Below, in pieces: positions 26,401 to 37,493 of a DNA stretch of 64,000 nt. The position numbers were made by a program, and so were the translations under genes. This DNA is from Atherix ibis (lineage: Eukaryota > Arthropoda > Insecta > Diptera > Athericidae), in contig OY282608.1 of NCBI GenBank assembly GCA_958298945.1, positions 66,192,951 to 66,256,950 of the forward strand. The letters are read 5' to 3'. Position 1 is the first letter of the stretch. Every line of letters starts with the position of its first letter. The notes beneath the pieces were generated by a model. That model made no database searches. It was not told the origin of the DNA and worked only from the letters and a program-made list of their open reading frames with translations.

Positions 26401-27260
26401 TTGTTGGTTTGTTGGTTTGTTGGTTTTGTTTGTTGGTTTTTTGGTTTGTTGGTTTGTTGGCTTGTTGGTTTGTTGGTTTGTTGGTTTGTTGGCTTGTTGG
26501 TTTGTTGGTTTGTTGGTTTGTTGGCTTGTTGGTTTGTTGGTTTGTTGGTTTGTTGGCTTGTTGGCTTGTTGGTTTGTTGGTTAGTTGGCTTTTTGGTTTG
26601 TTGGTTTGTTGGCTTGTTGGCTTGTTGCTTTGTTGGTTTGTTGGTTTGTTGGCTTGTTGGCTTGTTGGTTTGTTAGTTTGTTGGCTTTTTGGTTACTTGG
26701 TTTGTTGGTTTGTTGGCTTGTTGGTTTGTTGGTTTGTTGGTTTGTTGGCTTGTTGGTTTGTTGGTTTGTTGGTTTGTTGGTTTGTTGGTTTGTTGGCTTG
26801 TTGGCTAGTTGGTTTGTTAGTTTGTTGGCTTGTTGGTTTGTTGGTTTGTTTGTTTTTTGGTTTGTTGGTTTATTTGTTTGTTGGTTTGTTGGGTTGTTGG
26901 TTTGTTGATTTGTTGGTTTGTTGGCTTGTTGGTTTGTTGATTTGTTGGTTTGTCGGTTTGTTAGTTTGTTGGTTTGTTGGATTGTTGGTTTGTAGGTTTG
27001 TTGGTTTGTTGGTTTTTTTGGCTTGTTGGCTTGTTGGTTTGTGGGTTTGTTGGCTTGTTGGCTTGTTGGTTTGTTGGTTTGTTGGTTTGTAGGTTTGTTG
27101 GTTTGTTGGTTTTTTTGGCTTGTTGGCTTGTTGGTTTGTTGGTTTGTTGGCTTGTTGGTTTGTTGGTTTGTTGGCTTGTTGGCTTGTTGCTTTGTTGGTT
27201 TGTTGGTTTGTTGGCTTATTGGCTAGTTGGTTTGTTAGTTTGTTGGCTTTTTCGTTACTT
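23450..27260 (+). repeat. Diverged 2.8-kb higher-order repeat pair
   Basis: Blocks at about 23,450-24,440 and 26,250-27,260 match at offsets of about 2,800-2,860 bp. Shared markers are TGGTTAGTTG at 23,491 and 26,349 (2,858), GGTTACTTGG at 23,889 and 26,691 (2,802), and the CGTTACTTGG variant at 24,431 and 27,253 (2,822). The offset drifts, partly by octamer gain and loss, so this duplication is older than the 3,066-bp one. Both blocks also carry a 9-bp unit GGTTTTTTT near their right ends (about 24,288, 27,010 and 27,110). Confidence 0.75.
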
Positions 27261-28499
27261 GGTTTGTTGGTTTGTTGGTTTGTTGGTTTGTTGGCTTGTT
27301 GGTTTGTTGGTTTGTTGGTTTGTTGGTTTGTTGATTTGTTGGTTTATTGGCTTGTTGGTTTGTTGGTTTGTTGGCTTGTTGGCTTGTTGGTTTGTTGGTT
27401 TGTTGGCTTGTTGGGTTGTTGGTTTGTTGGTTTGTTGGTTTTGTTTGTTGGTTTTTTGGTTTGTTGGTTTGTTGGTTTGTTGGTTTGTTGGTTTGTTGGT
27501 TTTTTGGTTTGTTGGTTTATTTGTTTGTTGGTTTGTTCGCTTGTTGGTTTGTTGGTTTGTTGGTTTATTTGTTTGTTGGTTTATTGGCTTATTGGTTTGT
27601 TGGTTTGTTGGTTTGTTGGTTTGTTGGTTTGTTGGCTTGTTGGTTTTGTTTGTTTTTTTTGTTGGTTTGTTGGTTTGTTGGTTTGTTGGTTTGTTGGTTT
27701 GTTGATTTGTTGGTTTGTTGGTTTGTTGGTTTTTTGGTTTGTTGGTTTATTTGTTTGTTGGTTTGTTGGCTTGTTGGTTTGTTGGTTTTTTGGTTTGTTG
27801 GTTTGTTGGCTTGTTGGTTTGTTGGTTTGTTGGTTTGTTGGCTTGTTGGTTTGTTGGTTTGTTGGTTTGTTGGTTTGTTGGTTTGTTGGCTAGTTGGCTT
27901 GTTGGTTTGTTGGCTTGTTGGTTTGTTTGTTTTTTGGTTTGTTGGTTTATTTGTTTGTTGGTTTGTTGGTTTTTTGGTTTGTTGGCTTGTTGGTTTGTTG
28001 GTTTGTTGGTTTGTTGGTTTGTTGGTTTGTTGGCTTGTTGGTTTTGTTTGTTTTTTTTTTGGTTTGTTGGTTTGTTGGTTTGTTTGTTTGTTGGTTTGTT
28101 GGTTTGTTGGTTTGTTGGTTTGTTGGTTTGTTGGTTTGTTGGTTTGTTGGTTTTTTGGTTTGTTGGTTTATTTGTTTGTTGGTTTGTTGGCTTGTTGGTT
28201 TGTTGGTTTTTTGGTTTGTTGGTTTGTTGGCTTGTTGGTTTGTTGGTTTGTTGGTTTGTTGGCTTGTTGGTTTGTTGGTTTGTTGGTTTGTTGGTTTGTT
28301 GGTTTGTTGGCTTGTTGGCTTGTTGGTTTGTTGGCTTGTTGGTTTGTTTGTTTTTTGGTTTGTTGGTTTATTTGTTTGTTGGTTTGTTGGTTTTTTGGTT
28401 TGTTGGTTTGTTGGCTTGTTGGTTTGTTGGTTTGTTGGTTTGTTGGCTTGTTGGTTTGTTGGTTTGTTGGTTTGTTGGTTTGTTGGTTTGTTGGCTTGT

Positions 28500-30170
28500 T
28501 GGCTTGTTGGTTTGTTGGCTTGTTGGTTTGTTGGTTTGTTGGCTTGTTGGCTTGTTGGTTTGTTGGTTTGTTGGCTTGTTGGCTTGTTGGTTTGTTGGTT
28601 TGTTGGTTTTTTGGTTTGTTGGTTTATCGGTTTGTTGGTTTGTTGGTTTGTTGGTTTGTTGGTTTATTTATTTGTTGGTTTGTTGGCTTGTTGGTTTGTT
28701 GGTTTGTTGGTTTGTTGGTTTGTTGGTTTGTTGGTTTGTTGGTTTGTTGGGTTTGTTTGTTGGTTTTTTGGTTTGTTGGTTTGTTGGCTTGTTGGCTTGT
28801 TGGTTTGTTGGTTTGTCGGTTTGTTGGTTTGTTGGTTTGTTGGTTTGTTGGCTTGTTGGCTTGTTGGTTTGTTGGTTTGTTGGCTTGTTGGTTTGTTGGT
28901 TTGTTTGTTTTTTGGTTTGTTGGTTTATTTGTTTGTTGGTTTATTTGTTTGTAAGTTTGTTGGATTGTTGGTTTGTTGGTTTGTTGGCTTGTTGGCTTGT
29001 TGGTTTGTTGGTTTTTTGGTTTGTTGGTTTGCTGGCTTGTTGGTTTGTTGGTTTTGTTGGTTTGTTGGCTTGTTGGTTTTTGGTTTGTTGGTTTGTTGGT
29101 TTGTTGGTTTGTTGGCTTGTTGGCTTGTTGGTTTGTTGGTTTGTTGGTTTGTTTGTTTTTTGGTTTGTTGGTTTATTTGTTTGTTGGTTTGTTGGCTTGT
29201 TGGTTTGTTGGTTTGTCGGTTTGTTGGTTTGTTGGTTTGTTGGTTTATTTGTTTGTTAGTTTGTTGGATTGTTGGTTTGTTGGTTTGTTGGTTTGTTGGT
29301 TTGTTGGCTTGTTGGCTTGTTGGTTTGTTGGTTTGTTGGCTTGTTGGATTGTTGGTTTGTTGGTTTTTTGGTTTGTTGGTTTGTTGGCTTGTTGGTGATT
29401 GGTTTGTTGGTTTGTTGGCTTGTTGGTTTGTTGGTTTGTTGGTTTGTTGGTTTGTTGGTTTGTTGGCTTGTTGGCTTGTTGGTTTGTTGGCTTGTTGGTT
29501 TATTTGTTTTTTGGTTTGCTGGTTTATTTGTTTGTTGGTTTGTTGGCTTGTTGGTTTGTTGGTTTGTTGGTTTGTTGGTTTGTTGGTTTGTTGGCTTGTT
29601 GGTTTGTTGGTTTGTTGGCTTGTTGGCTTGTTGGTTTGTTGGTTTGTTGGCTTGTTGGCTTGTTGGTTTGTGGGTTTGTTGGTTTTTTGGTTTGTTGGTT
29701 TATCGGTTTGTTGGTTTGTTGGTTTGTTGGTTTGTTGGTTTATTTATTTGTTGGTTTGTTGGCTTGTTGGTTTGTTGGTTTGTTGGTTTGTTGGTTTGTT
29801 GGTTTGTTGGTTTGTTGGTTTGTTGGTTTTGTTTGTTGGTTTTTTGGTTTGTTGGTTTGTTGGCTTGTTGGCTTGTTGGCTTGTTGGTTTGTTGGTTTGT
29901 TGGTTTGTTGGTTTGTTGGTTTGTTGGTTTGTTGGCTTGTTGGCTTGTTGGTTTGTTGGTTTGTTGGCTTGTTGGTTTGTTGGTTTGTTTGTTTTTTGGT
30001 TTGTTGGTTTATTTGTTTGTTGGTTTATTTGTTTGTTAGTTTGTTGGATTGTTGGTTTGTTGGTTTGTTGGCTTGTTGGCTTGTTGGTTTGTTGGTTTGT
30101 TGGTTTGTTGGTTTGTTGGCTTGTTGGGTTGTTGGTTTTGTTGGTTTGTTGGCTTGTTGGTTTTTGGTTT
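28500..30170 (+). repeat. 1,076-bp higher-order repeat pair
   Basis: A marker TTTATCGG occurs at offset 1,076 (TATC at 28,625 and 29,701). A nearby TTTATTTATTTG variant and the paired 9-bp/7-bp units at about 29,050 and 30,134 follow in the same order. The downstream segments starting near 28,973 and 30,049 are also 1,076 bp apart. The copies differ at several octamers, so this is an older or partly converted duplication. Edges are approximate. Confidence 0.7.
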
Positions 30171-30905
30171 GTTGGTTTGTTGGTTTGTTGGTTTGTTGGC
30201 TTGTTGGCTTGTTGGTTTGGTGGTTTGTTGGTTTGTTTGTTTTTTGGTTTGTTGGTTTATTTGTTTGTTGGTTTGTTGGCTTGTTGGCTTGTTGGTTTGT
30301 TGGTTTGTTGGCTTGTCGGTTTGTTGGTTTGTTTGTTTTTTGGTTTGTTGGTTTATTTGTTTGTTGGTTTGTTGGCTTGTTGGTGTGTTGGTTTGTTGGT
30401 TTGTTGGTTTGTTGGTTTGTTGGTTTTTTGGTTTGTTGGTTTGTCGGTTTGTTGGTTTGTTGGTTTGTTGGTTTATTTGTTTGTTGGTTTGTTGGCTTGT
30501 TGGTTTGTTGGTTTGTTGGCTTGTTGGCTTGTTGGTTTGTTGGTTTGTTGGTTTGTTGGCTTGTTGGTTTGTTGGTTTGTTTGTTTTTTGGTTTGTTGGT
30601 TTATTTATTTGTTGGTTTGTTGGCTTGTTGGTTTGTTGGTTTGTTGGCTTGTTGGTTTGTTGGCTTGTTGGTTTGTTGGTTTGTTGGTTTGTTGGCTTGT
30701 TGGCTTGTTGGTTTGTTGGCTTGTGTGTTTGTTGGTTTGTTGGTTTATTTGTTTGTTGGTTTGTTGGCTTGTTGGTTTGTTGGTTTGTCGGTTTGTTGGT
30801 TTGTTGTTTTGTTGGTTTATTTGTTTGTTAGTTTGTTGGATTGTTGGTTTGTTGGTTTGTTGGTTTGTTGGTTTGTTGGTTTGTTGGTTTATTTGTTTGT
30901 TAGTT

Positions 30906-33900
30906 TGTTGGCTTGTTGGTTTGTTGGTTTGTTGGTTTTTTGGTTTGTTGGTTTGTCGGTTTGTTGGTTTGTTGGTTTGTTGGTTTATTTGTTTGTTGGT
31001 TTGTTGGCTTGTTGGTTTGTTGGTTTGTCGGTTTGTTGAATTGTTGGTTTATTGGTTTATTTGTTTGTTAGTTTGTTGGATTGTTGGTTTGTTGGTTTGT
31101 TGGCTTGTTGGATTGTTGGGGTGTTGGTTTGTTGGTTTGTTGGTTTGTTGGTTTGTTGGCTTGTTGGCTTGTTGGTTTGTTGGTTTGTTGGCTTGTTGGT
31201 TTGTTGGTTTGTTTGTTTTTTGGTTTGTTGGTTTATTTGTTTGTTGGTTTGTTGGCTTGTTGGTTTGTTGGTTTTTTGATTTGTCGGTTTGTTGGTTTGT
31301 TGGTTTGTTGGTTTGTTTGTTTGTTAGTTTGTTGGATTGTTGGTTTGTTGGTTTGTTGGCTTGTTGGTTTGTTGGCTTGTTGGCTTGTTGGTTTGTTGGT
31401 TTGTTGGCTTGTTGGTTTGTTGGTTTGTTTGTTTTTTGGTTTGTTGGTTTATTTGTTTGTTGGTTTGTTGGCTTGTTGGTTTGTAGGTTTGTTGGTTTGT
31501 TGGCTTGTCGGTTTGTTGGTTTGTTGGCTTGTTGGCTTGTTGGTTTGTTGGTTTGTTGGTTTGTTGCCTTGTTGGCTTGTTGGTTTGTTGGTTTGTTGGT
31601 TTTTTGGTTTGTTGCTTTGTCGATTTGTTGGTTTGTTGGTTTTTTAGTTTATTTGTTTGTTGGTTTGTTGGCTTGTTGGTTTGTTGGTTTGTCGGTTTGT
31701 TGAATTGTTGGTTTATTGGTTTATTTGTTTGTTAGTTTGTTGGATTGTTGGTTTGTTGGTTTGTTGGCTTGTTGGATTGTTGGGGTGTTGGTTTGTTGGT
31801 TTGTTGGTTTGTTGGTTTGTTGGCTTGTTGGCTTGTTGGTTTGTTGGTTTGTTTACTTGTTGGTTTGTTGGTTTGTTTGTTTTTTGGTTTGTTGGTTTAT
31901 TTGTTTGTTGGTTTGTTGGCTTGTTGGTTTGTTGGTTTTTTGATTTGTCGGTTTGTTGGTTTGTTGGTTTGTTGGTTTATTTGTTTGTTAGTTTGTTGGT
32001 TTGTTGGTTTGTTGGTTTGTTGGCTTGTTGGCTTGTTGGTTTGTTAGTTTGTTGGTTTGTTGGTTTGTTGGCTTGTTGGTTTGTTGGTTTGTTGGTTTGT
32101 TGGCTTGTTGGTTTGTTAGTTTGTTGGTTTGTTGATTTGTTGGTTTGTTGGTTTATTTGTTTGTTAGTTTGTTGGATTGTTGGTTTGTTGGTTTGTTGGT
32201 TTGTTGGTTTGTTGGTTTGTTGGTTTATTTGTTTGTTAGTTTGTTGGTTAATTTGTTTGTTAGTTTGTTGGATTGTTGGTTTGTTGGTTTGTTGGTTTGT
32301 TGGTTTGTTGGTTTGTTGGTTTGTTGGTTTGTTGGTTTGTTGGCTTGTTGGCTTGTTGGTTTGTTGGTTTGTTGGCTTGTTGGTTTGTTGGTTTGTTTGT
32401 TTTTTGGTTTGTTGGTTTATTTGTTTGTTGGTTTGTTGGCTTGTTGGCTTGTTGGTTTGTTGGTTTGTTGGTTTGTTGGCTTGTCGGTTTGTTGGTTTGT
32501 TGGCTTGTTGGCTTGTTGGTTTGTTGGTTTGTTGGTTTATTGCCTTGTTGGCTTGTTGGTTTGTTGGTTTGTTGGTTTTTTGGTTTGTTGGTTTGTCGGT
32601 TTGTTGGTTTGTTGGTTTGTTGGTTTATTTGTTTGTTGGTTTGTTGGCTTGTTGGTTTGTTGGTTTGTCGGTTTGTTGAATTGTTGGTTTATTGGTTTAT
32701 TTGTTTGTTAGTTTGTTGGATTGTTGGTTTGTTGGTTTGTTGGCTTGTTGGATTGTTGGGGTGTTGGTTTGTTGGTTTGTTGGTTTGTTGGTTTGTTGGC
32801 TTGTTGGCTTGTTGGTTTGTTGGTTTGTTGGCTTGTTGGTTTGTTGGTTTGTTTGTTTTTTGGTTTGTTGGTTTATTTGTTTGTTGGTTTGTTGGCTTGT
32901 TGGTTTGTTGGTTTTTTGATTTGTCGGTTTGTTGGTTTGTTGGTTTGTTGGTTTATTTGTTTGTTAGTTTGTTGGATTGTTGGTTTGTTGGTTTGTTGGC
33001 TTGTTGGTTTGTTGGCTTGTTGGCTTGTTGGTTTGTTGGTTTGTTGGCTTGTTGGTTTGTTGGTTTGTTTGTTTTTTGGTTTGTTGGTTTATTTGTTTGT
33101 TGGTTTGTTGGCTTGTTGGTTTGTAGGTTTGTTGGTTTGTTGGCTTGTCGGTTTGTTGGTTTGTTGGCTTGTTGGCTTGTTGGTTTGTTGGTTTGTTGGT
33201 TTGTTGCCTTGTTGGCTTGTTGGTTTGTTGGTTTGTTGGTTTTTTGGTTTGTTGCTTTGTCGATTTGTTGGTTTGTTGGTTTTTTAGTTTATTTGTTTGT
33301 TGGTTTGTTGGCTTGTTGGTTTGTTGGTTTGTCGGTTTGTTGAATTGTTGGTTTATTGGTTTATTTGTTTGTTAGTTTGTTGGATTGTTGGTTTGTTGGT
33401 TTGTTGGCTTGTTGGATTGTTGGGGTGTTGGTTTGTTGGTTTGTTGGTTTGTTGGTTTGTTGGCTTGTTGGCTTGTTGGTTTGTTGGTTTGTTTACTTGT
33501 TGGTTTGTTGGTTTGTTTGTTTTTTGGTTTGTTGGTTTATTTGTTTGTTGGTTTGTTGGCTTGTTGGTTTGTTGGTTTTTTGATTTGTCGGTTTGTTGGT
33601 TTGTTGGTTTGTTGGTTTATTTGTTTGTTAGTTTGTTGGTTTGTTGGTTTGTTGGTTTGTTGGCTTGTTGGCTTGTTGGTTTGTTAGTTTGTTGGTTTGT
33701 TGGTTTGTTGGCTTGTTGGTTTTTTGGTTTGTTGGTTTGTTGGCTTGTTGGTTTGTTAGTTTGTTGGTTTGTTGATTTGTTGGTTTGTTGGTTTATTTGT
33801 TTGTTAGTTTGTTGGATTGTTGGTTTGTTGGTTTGTTGGTTTGTTGGTTTGTTGGTTTGTTGGTTTATTTGTTTGTTAGTTTGTTGGTTTATTTGTTTGT

Positions 33901-33965
33901 TAGTTTGTTGGATTGTTGGTTTGTTGGTTTGTTGGTTTGTTGGTTTGTTGGTTTGTTGGTTTGTT
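30906..33965 (+). repeat. 1,640-bp tandem duplication, second copy partial
   Basis: A segment of 1,640 bp at 30,906-32,545 is followed by a copy at 32,546-33,965 that matches for about 1,420 bp. The GAATTG marker lies at 31,038 and 32,678, and GGGGTGTTGG-type units recur at the same offset. Three substitutions are visible: G31,315/A32,955, G32,082/T33,722 and A32,250/T33,890. Within each copy an older 664-bp sub-repeat is present; for example, GAATTG-containing segments begin near 31,052 and 31,716, and near 32,692 and 33,356. Confidence 0.9.
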
Positions 33966-35139
33966 AGTTTATTTGTTTGTTAGTTTGTTGGCTTGTTGGT
34001 TTGTTGGTTTGTTGGTTTGTTGGTTTGTTGGCTTGTTGGCTTGTTGGCTTGTTGGTTTGTTGGTTTGTTGGCTTGTTGGTCTGTTGGTTTGTTTGTTTTT
34101 TGGTTTGTTGGTTTATTTGTTTGTTGGTTTGTTGGCTTGTTGGTTTGTTGGTTTGTTGGTTTGTTGGCTTGTCGGTTTGTTGGTTTGTTGGCTTGTTGGC
34201 TTGTTGGTTTGTTGGTTTGTTGGTTTGTTGCCTTGTTAGCTTGTTGGTTTGTTGGTTTGTTGGTTTTTTGGTTTGTTGGTTTGTCGGTTTGTTGGTTTGT
34301 TGGTTTGTTGGTTTATTTGTTTGTTGGTTTGTTGGCTTGTTGGTTTGTTGGTTTGTCGGTTTGTTGAATTGTTGGTTTATTGGTTTATTTGTTTGTTAGT
34401 TTGTTGGATTGTTGGTTTGTTGGTTTGTTGGCTTGTTGGATTGTTGGGGTGTTGGTTTGTTGGTTTGTTGGTTTGTTGGCTTGTTGGCTTGTTGGTTTGT
34501 TGGTTTGTTGGCTTGTTGGCTTCTGGTTTGTTGGTTTTTTGATTTGTCGGTTTGTTGGTTTGTTGGTTTGTTGGTTTATTTGTTTGTTAGTTTGTTGGAT
34601 TGTTGGTTTGTTTATTTGTTGGCTTGTTGGCTTGTTGGTTTGTTAGTTTGTTGGTTTGTTGGTTTGTTGGCTTGTTGGTTTGTTGGTTTGTTGGTTTGTT
34701 GGCTTGTTGGTTTGTTAGTTTGTTGGTTTGTTGGTTTGTTGGTTTGTCGGCTTGTTGGCTTGTTGGTTTGTTGGTTTGTTGGCTTTTTGGTTTGTTGGTT
34801 TGTTTGTTTTTTGGTTTGTTGGTTTGTTTGTTTGTTGGTTTGTTGGCTTGTTGTTTTGTTGGTTTGTTGGTTTTTTGGTTTGTTGGTTTATTTGTTTGTT
34901 GGTTTGTTCGCTTGTTGGTTTGTTGGTTTATTTGTTTGTTGGTTTGTTGGCTTGTTGGTTTGTTGGTTTGTTGGTTTGTTGGTTTGTTGGTTTGTTGGCT
35001 TGTTGGTTTTGTTTTTTTTTTTTTTGGTTTGTTGGTTTGTTGGTTTGTTGGTTTGTTGGTTTGTTGGTTTGTTGGTTTGTTGGTTTTTTGGTTTGTTGGT
35101 TTATTTGTTTGTTGGTTTGTTGGTTTGTTGGCTTGTTGG

Positions 35140-37493
35140 TTTGTTGGTTTGTTGGTTTGTTGGTTTGTTGGTTTGTTGGCTTGTTGGTTTGTTGGTTTGT
35201 TGGTTTGTTGGTTTGTTGGTTTGTTGGCTTGTTGGTTTGTTGGTTTGTTGGCTTGTTGGATTGTTGGTTTGTTGGTTTGTTGGTTTTTTGGTTTGTTGGT
35301 TTGTTGGCTTGTTGGTTTGTTGGTTTGTTGGTTTGTTGGCTTGTTGGTTTGTTGGTTTGTTAGTTTGTTGGTTTGTTGGTTTGTTGGCTTGTTGGCTTGT
35401 TGGTTTGTTGGCTTGTTAGTTTGTTTGTTTTTTGGTTTGTTGGTTTATTTGTTTGTTGGTTTGTTGGCTTGTTGGTTTGTTGGTTTGTTGGTTTGTTGGT
35501 TTGTTGGTTTGTTGGCTTGTTGGTTTGTTGGTTTGTTGGCTTGTTGGCTTGTTGGTTTGTTGGTTTGTTGGCTTGTTGGCTTGTTGGTTTGTTGGTTTGT
35601 TGGTTTTTTGGTTTGTTGGTTTATCGTTTTGTTGGTTTGTTGGTTTGTTGGTTTGTTGGTTTATTTATTTGTTGGTTCGTTGGCTTGTTGGTTTGTTAGT
35701 TTGTTGGTTTGTTGGTTTGTTGGTTTGTTGCTTTGTTGGTTTGTTGGTTTTGTTTGTTGGTTTTTTGGTTTGTTGGTTTGTTGGCTTGTTGGCTTGTTGG
35801 CTTGTTGGTTTGTTGGTTTGTTGGTTTGTTGGTTTGTTGGCTTGTTGGCTTGTTGGTTTGTTGGTTTGTTGGCTTGTTGGTTTGTTGGTTTGTTTGTTTT
35901 TTGGTTTGTTGGTTTATTTGTTTGTTGGTTTATTTGTTTGTTAGTTTGTTGGATTGTTGGTTTGTTGGTTTGTTGGCTTGTTGGCTTGTTGGTTTGTTGG
36001 TTTGTTGGTTTGTTGGTTTGTTGGTTTGTTGGCTTGTTGGTTTGTTGGTTTTGTTGGTTTGTTGGCTTGTTGGTTTTTGGTTTGTTGGTTTGTTGGTTTG
36101 TTGGTTTGTTGGCTTGTTGGCTTGTTGGTTTGTTGGTTTGTTGGTTTGTTTGTTTTTTGGTTTGTTGGTTTATTTGTTTGTTGGTTTGTTGGCTTGTTGG
36201 CTTGTTGGTTTGTTGGTTTGTTGGCTTGTCGGTTTGTTGGTTTGTTTGTTTTTTGGTTTGTTGGTTTATTTGTTTGTTGGTTTCTTGGCTTGTTCGTTTG
36301 TTGGTTTGTTGGTTTGTTGGTTTGTTGGTTTGTTGGCTTGTTGGTTTGTTGGTTTGTTGGTTTGTTGGTTTGTTGGTTTGTTGGCTTGTTGGTTTGTTGG
36401 TTTGTTGGCTTGTTGGATTGTTGGTTTGTTGGTTTGTTGGTTTTTTGGTTTGTTGGTTTGTTGGCTTGTTGGTTTGTTGGTTTGTTGGTTTGTTGGCTTG
36501 TTGGTTTGTTGGTTTGTTAGTTTGTTGGTTTGTTGGTTTGTTGGCTTGTTGGCTTGTTGGTTTGTTGGCTTGTTGGTTTGTTTGTTTTTTGGTTTGTTGG
36601 TTTATTTGTTTGTTGGTTTGTTGGCTTGTTGGTTTGTTGGTTTGTTGGTTTGTTGGTTTGTTGGTTTGTTGGCTTGTTGGTTTGTTGGTTTGTTGGCTTG
36701 TTGGCTTGTTGGTTTGTTGGTTTGTTGGCTTGTTGGCTTGTTGGTTTGTTGGTTTGTTGGTTTTTTGGTTTGTTGGTTTATCGTTTTGTTGGTTTGTTGG
36801 TTTGTTGGTTTGTTGGTTTATTTATTTGTTGGTTCGTTGGCTTGTTGGTTTGTTAGTTTGTTGGTTTGTTGGTTTGTTGGTTTGTTGCTTTGTTGGTTTG
36901 TTGGTTTTGTTTGTTGGTTTTTTGGTTTGTTGGTTTGTTGGCTTGTTGGCTTGTTGGCTTGTTGGTTTGTTGGTTTGTTGGTTTGTTGGTTTGTTGGCTT
37001 GTTGGCTTGTTGGTTTGTTGGTTTGTTGGCTTGTTGGTTTGTTGGTTTGTTTGTTTTTTGGTTTGTTGGTTTATTTGTTTGTTGGTTTATTTGTTTGTTA
37101 GTTTGTTGGATTGTTGGTTTGTTGGTTTGTTGGCTTGTTGGCTTGTTGGTTTGTTGGTTTGTTGGTTTGTTGGTTTGTTGGTTTGTTGGCTTGTTGGTTT
37201 GTTGGTTTTGTTGGTTTGTTGGCTTGTTGGTTTTTGGTTTGTTGGTTTGTTGGTTTGTTGGTTTGTTGGCTTGTTGGCTTGTTGGTTTGTTGGTTTGTTG
37301 GTTTGTTTGTTTTTTGGTTTGTTGGTTTATTTGTTTGTTGGTTTGTTGGCTTGTTGGCTTGTTGGTTTGTTGGTTTGTTGGCTTGTCGGTTTGTTGGTTT
37401 GTTTGTTTTTTGGTTTGTTGGTTTATTTGTTTGTTGGTTTCTTGGCTTGTTCGTTTGTTGGTTTGTTGGTTTGTTGGTTTGTTGGTTTGTTGG
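35140..37493 (+). repeat. 1,157-bp tandem duplication, two copies
   Basis: Copies at about 35,140-36,296 and 36,297-37,453 lie in direct tandem, with similarity running to 37,493. Marker octamers recur exactly 1,157 bp apart (C at 35,180 and 36,337; the paired 9-bp/7-bp units at 36,047 and 37,204). One substitution is clear: A at 35,418 against G at 36,575. The period is not a multiple of 8 (1,157 = 144 x 8 + 5), so the duplicated segment carries a net 5-bp phase shift, as a single 13-bp unit would give. Confidence 0.9.

Noticed and set aside
3251..27260. Recurrent GGTTACTTGG block as a conserved regulatory or recombination site
   Set aside because: It recurs only as part of larger duplicated segments with the same flanks, so copying explains it without a function.
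7655..35025. T14 tracts as poly(A) tails of reverse-oriented retroposons
   Set aside because: Both sides are ordinary octamers, there is no element body or target-site duplication, and spacing matches a non-homopolymer 21-bp block exactly.
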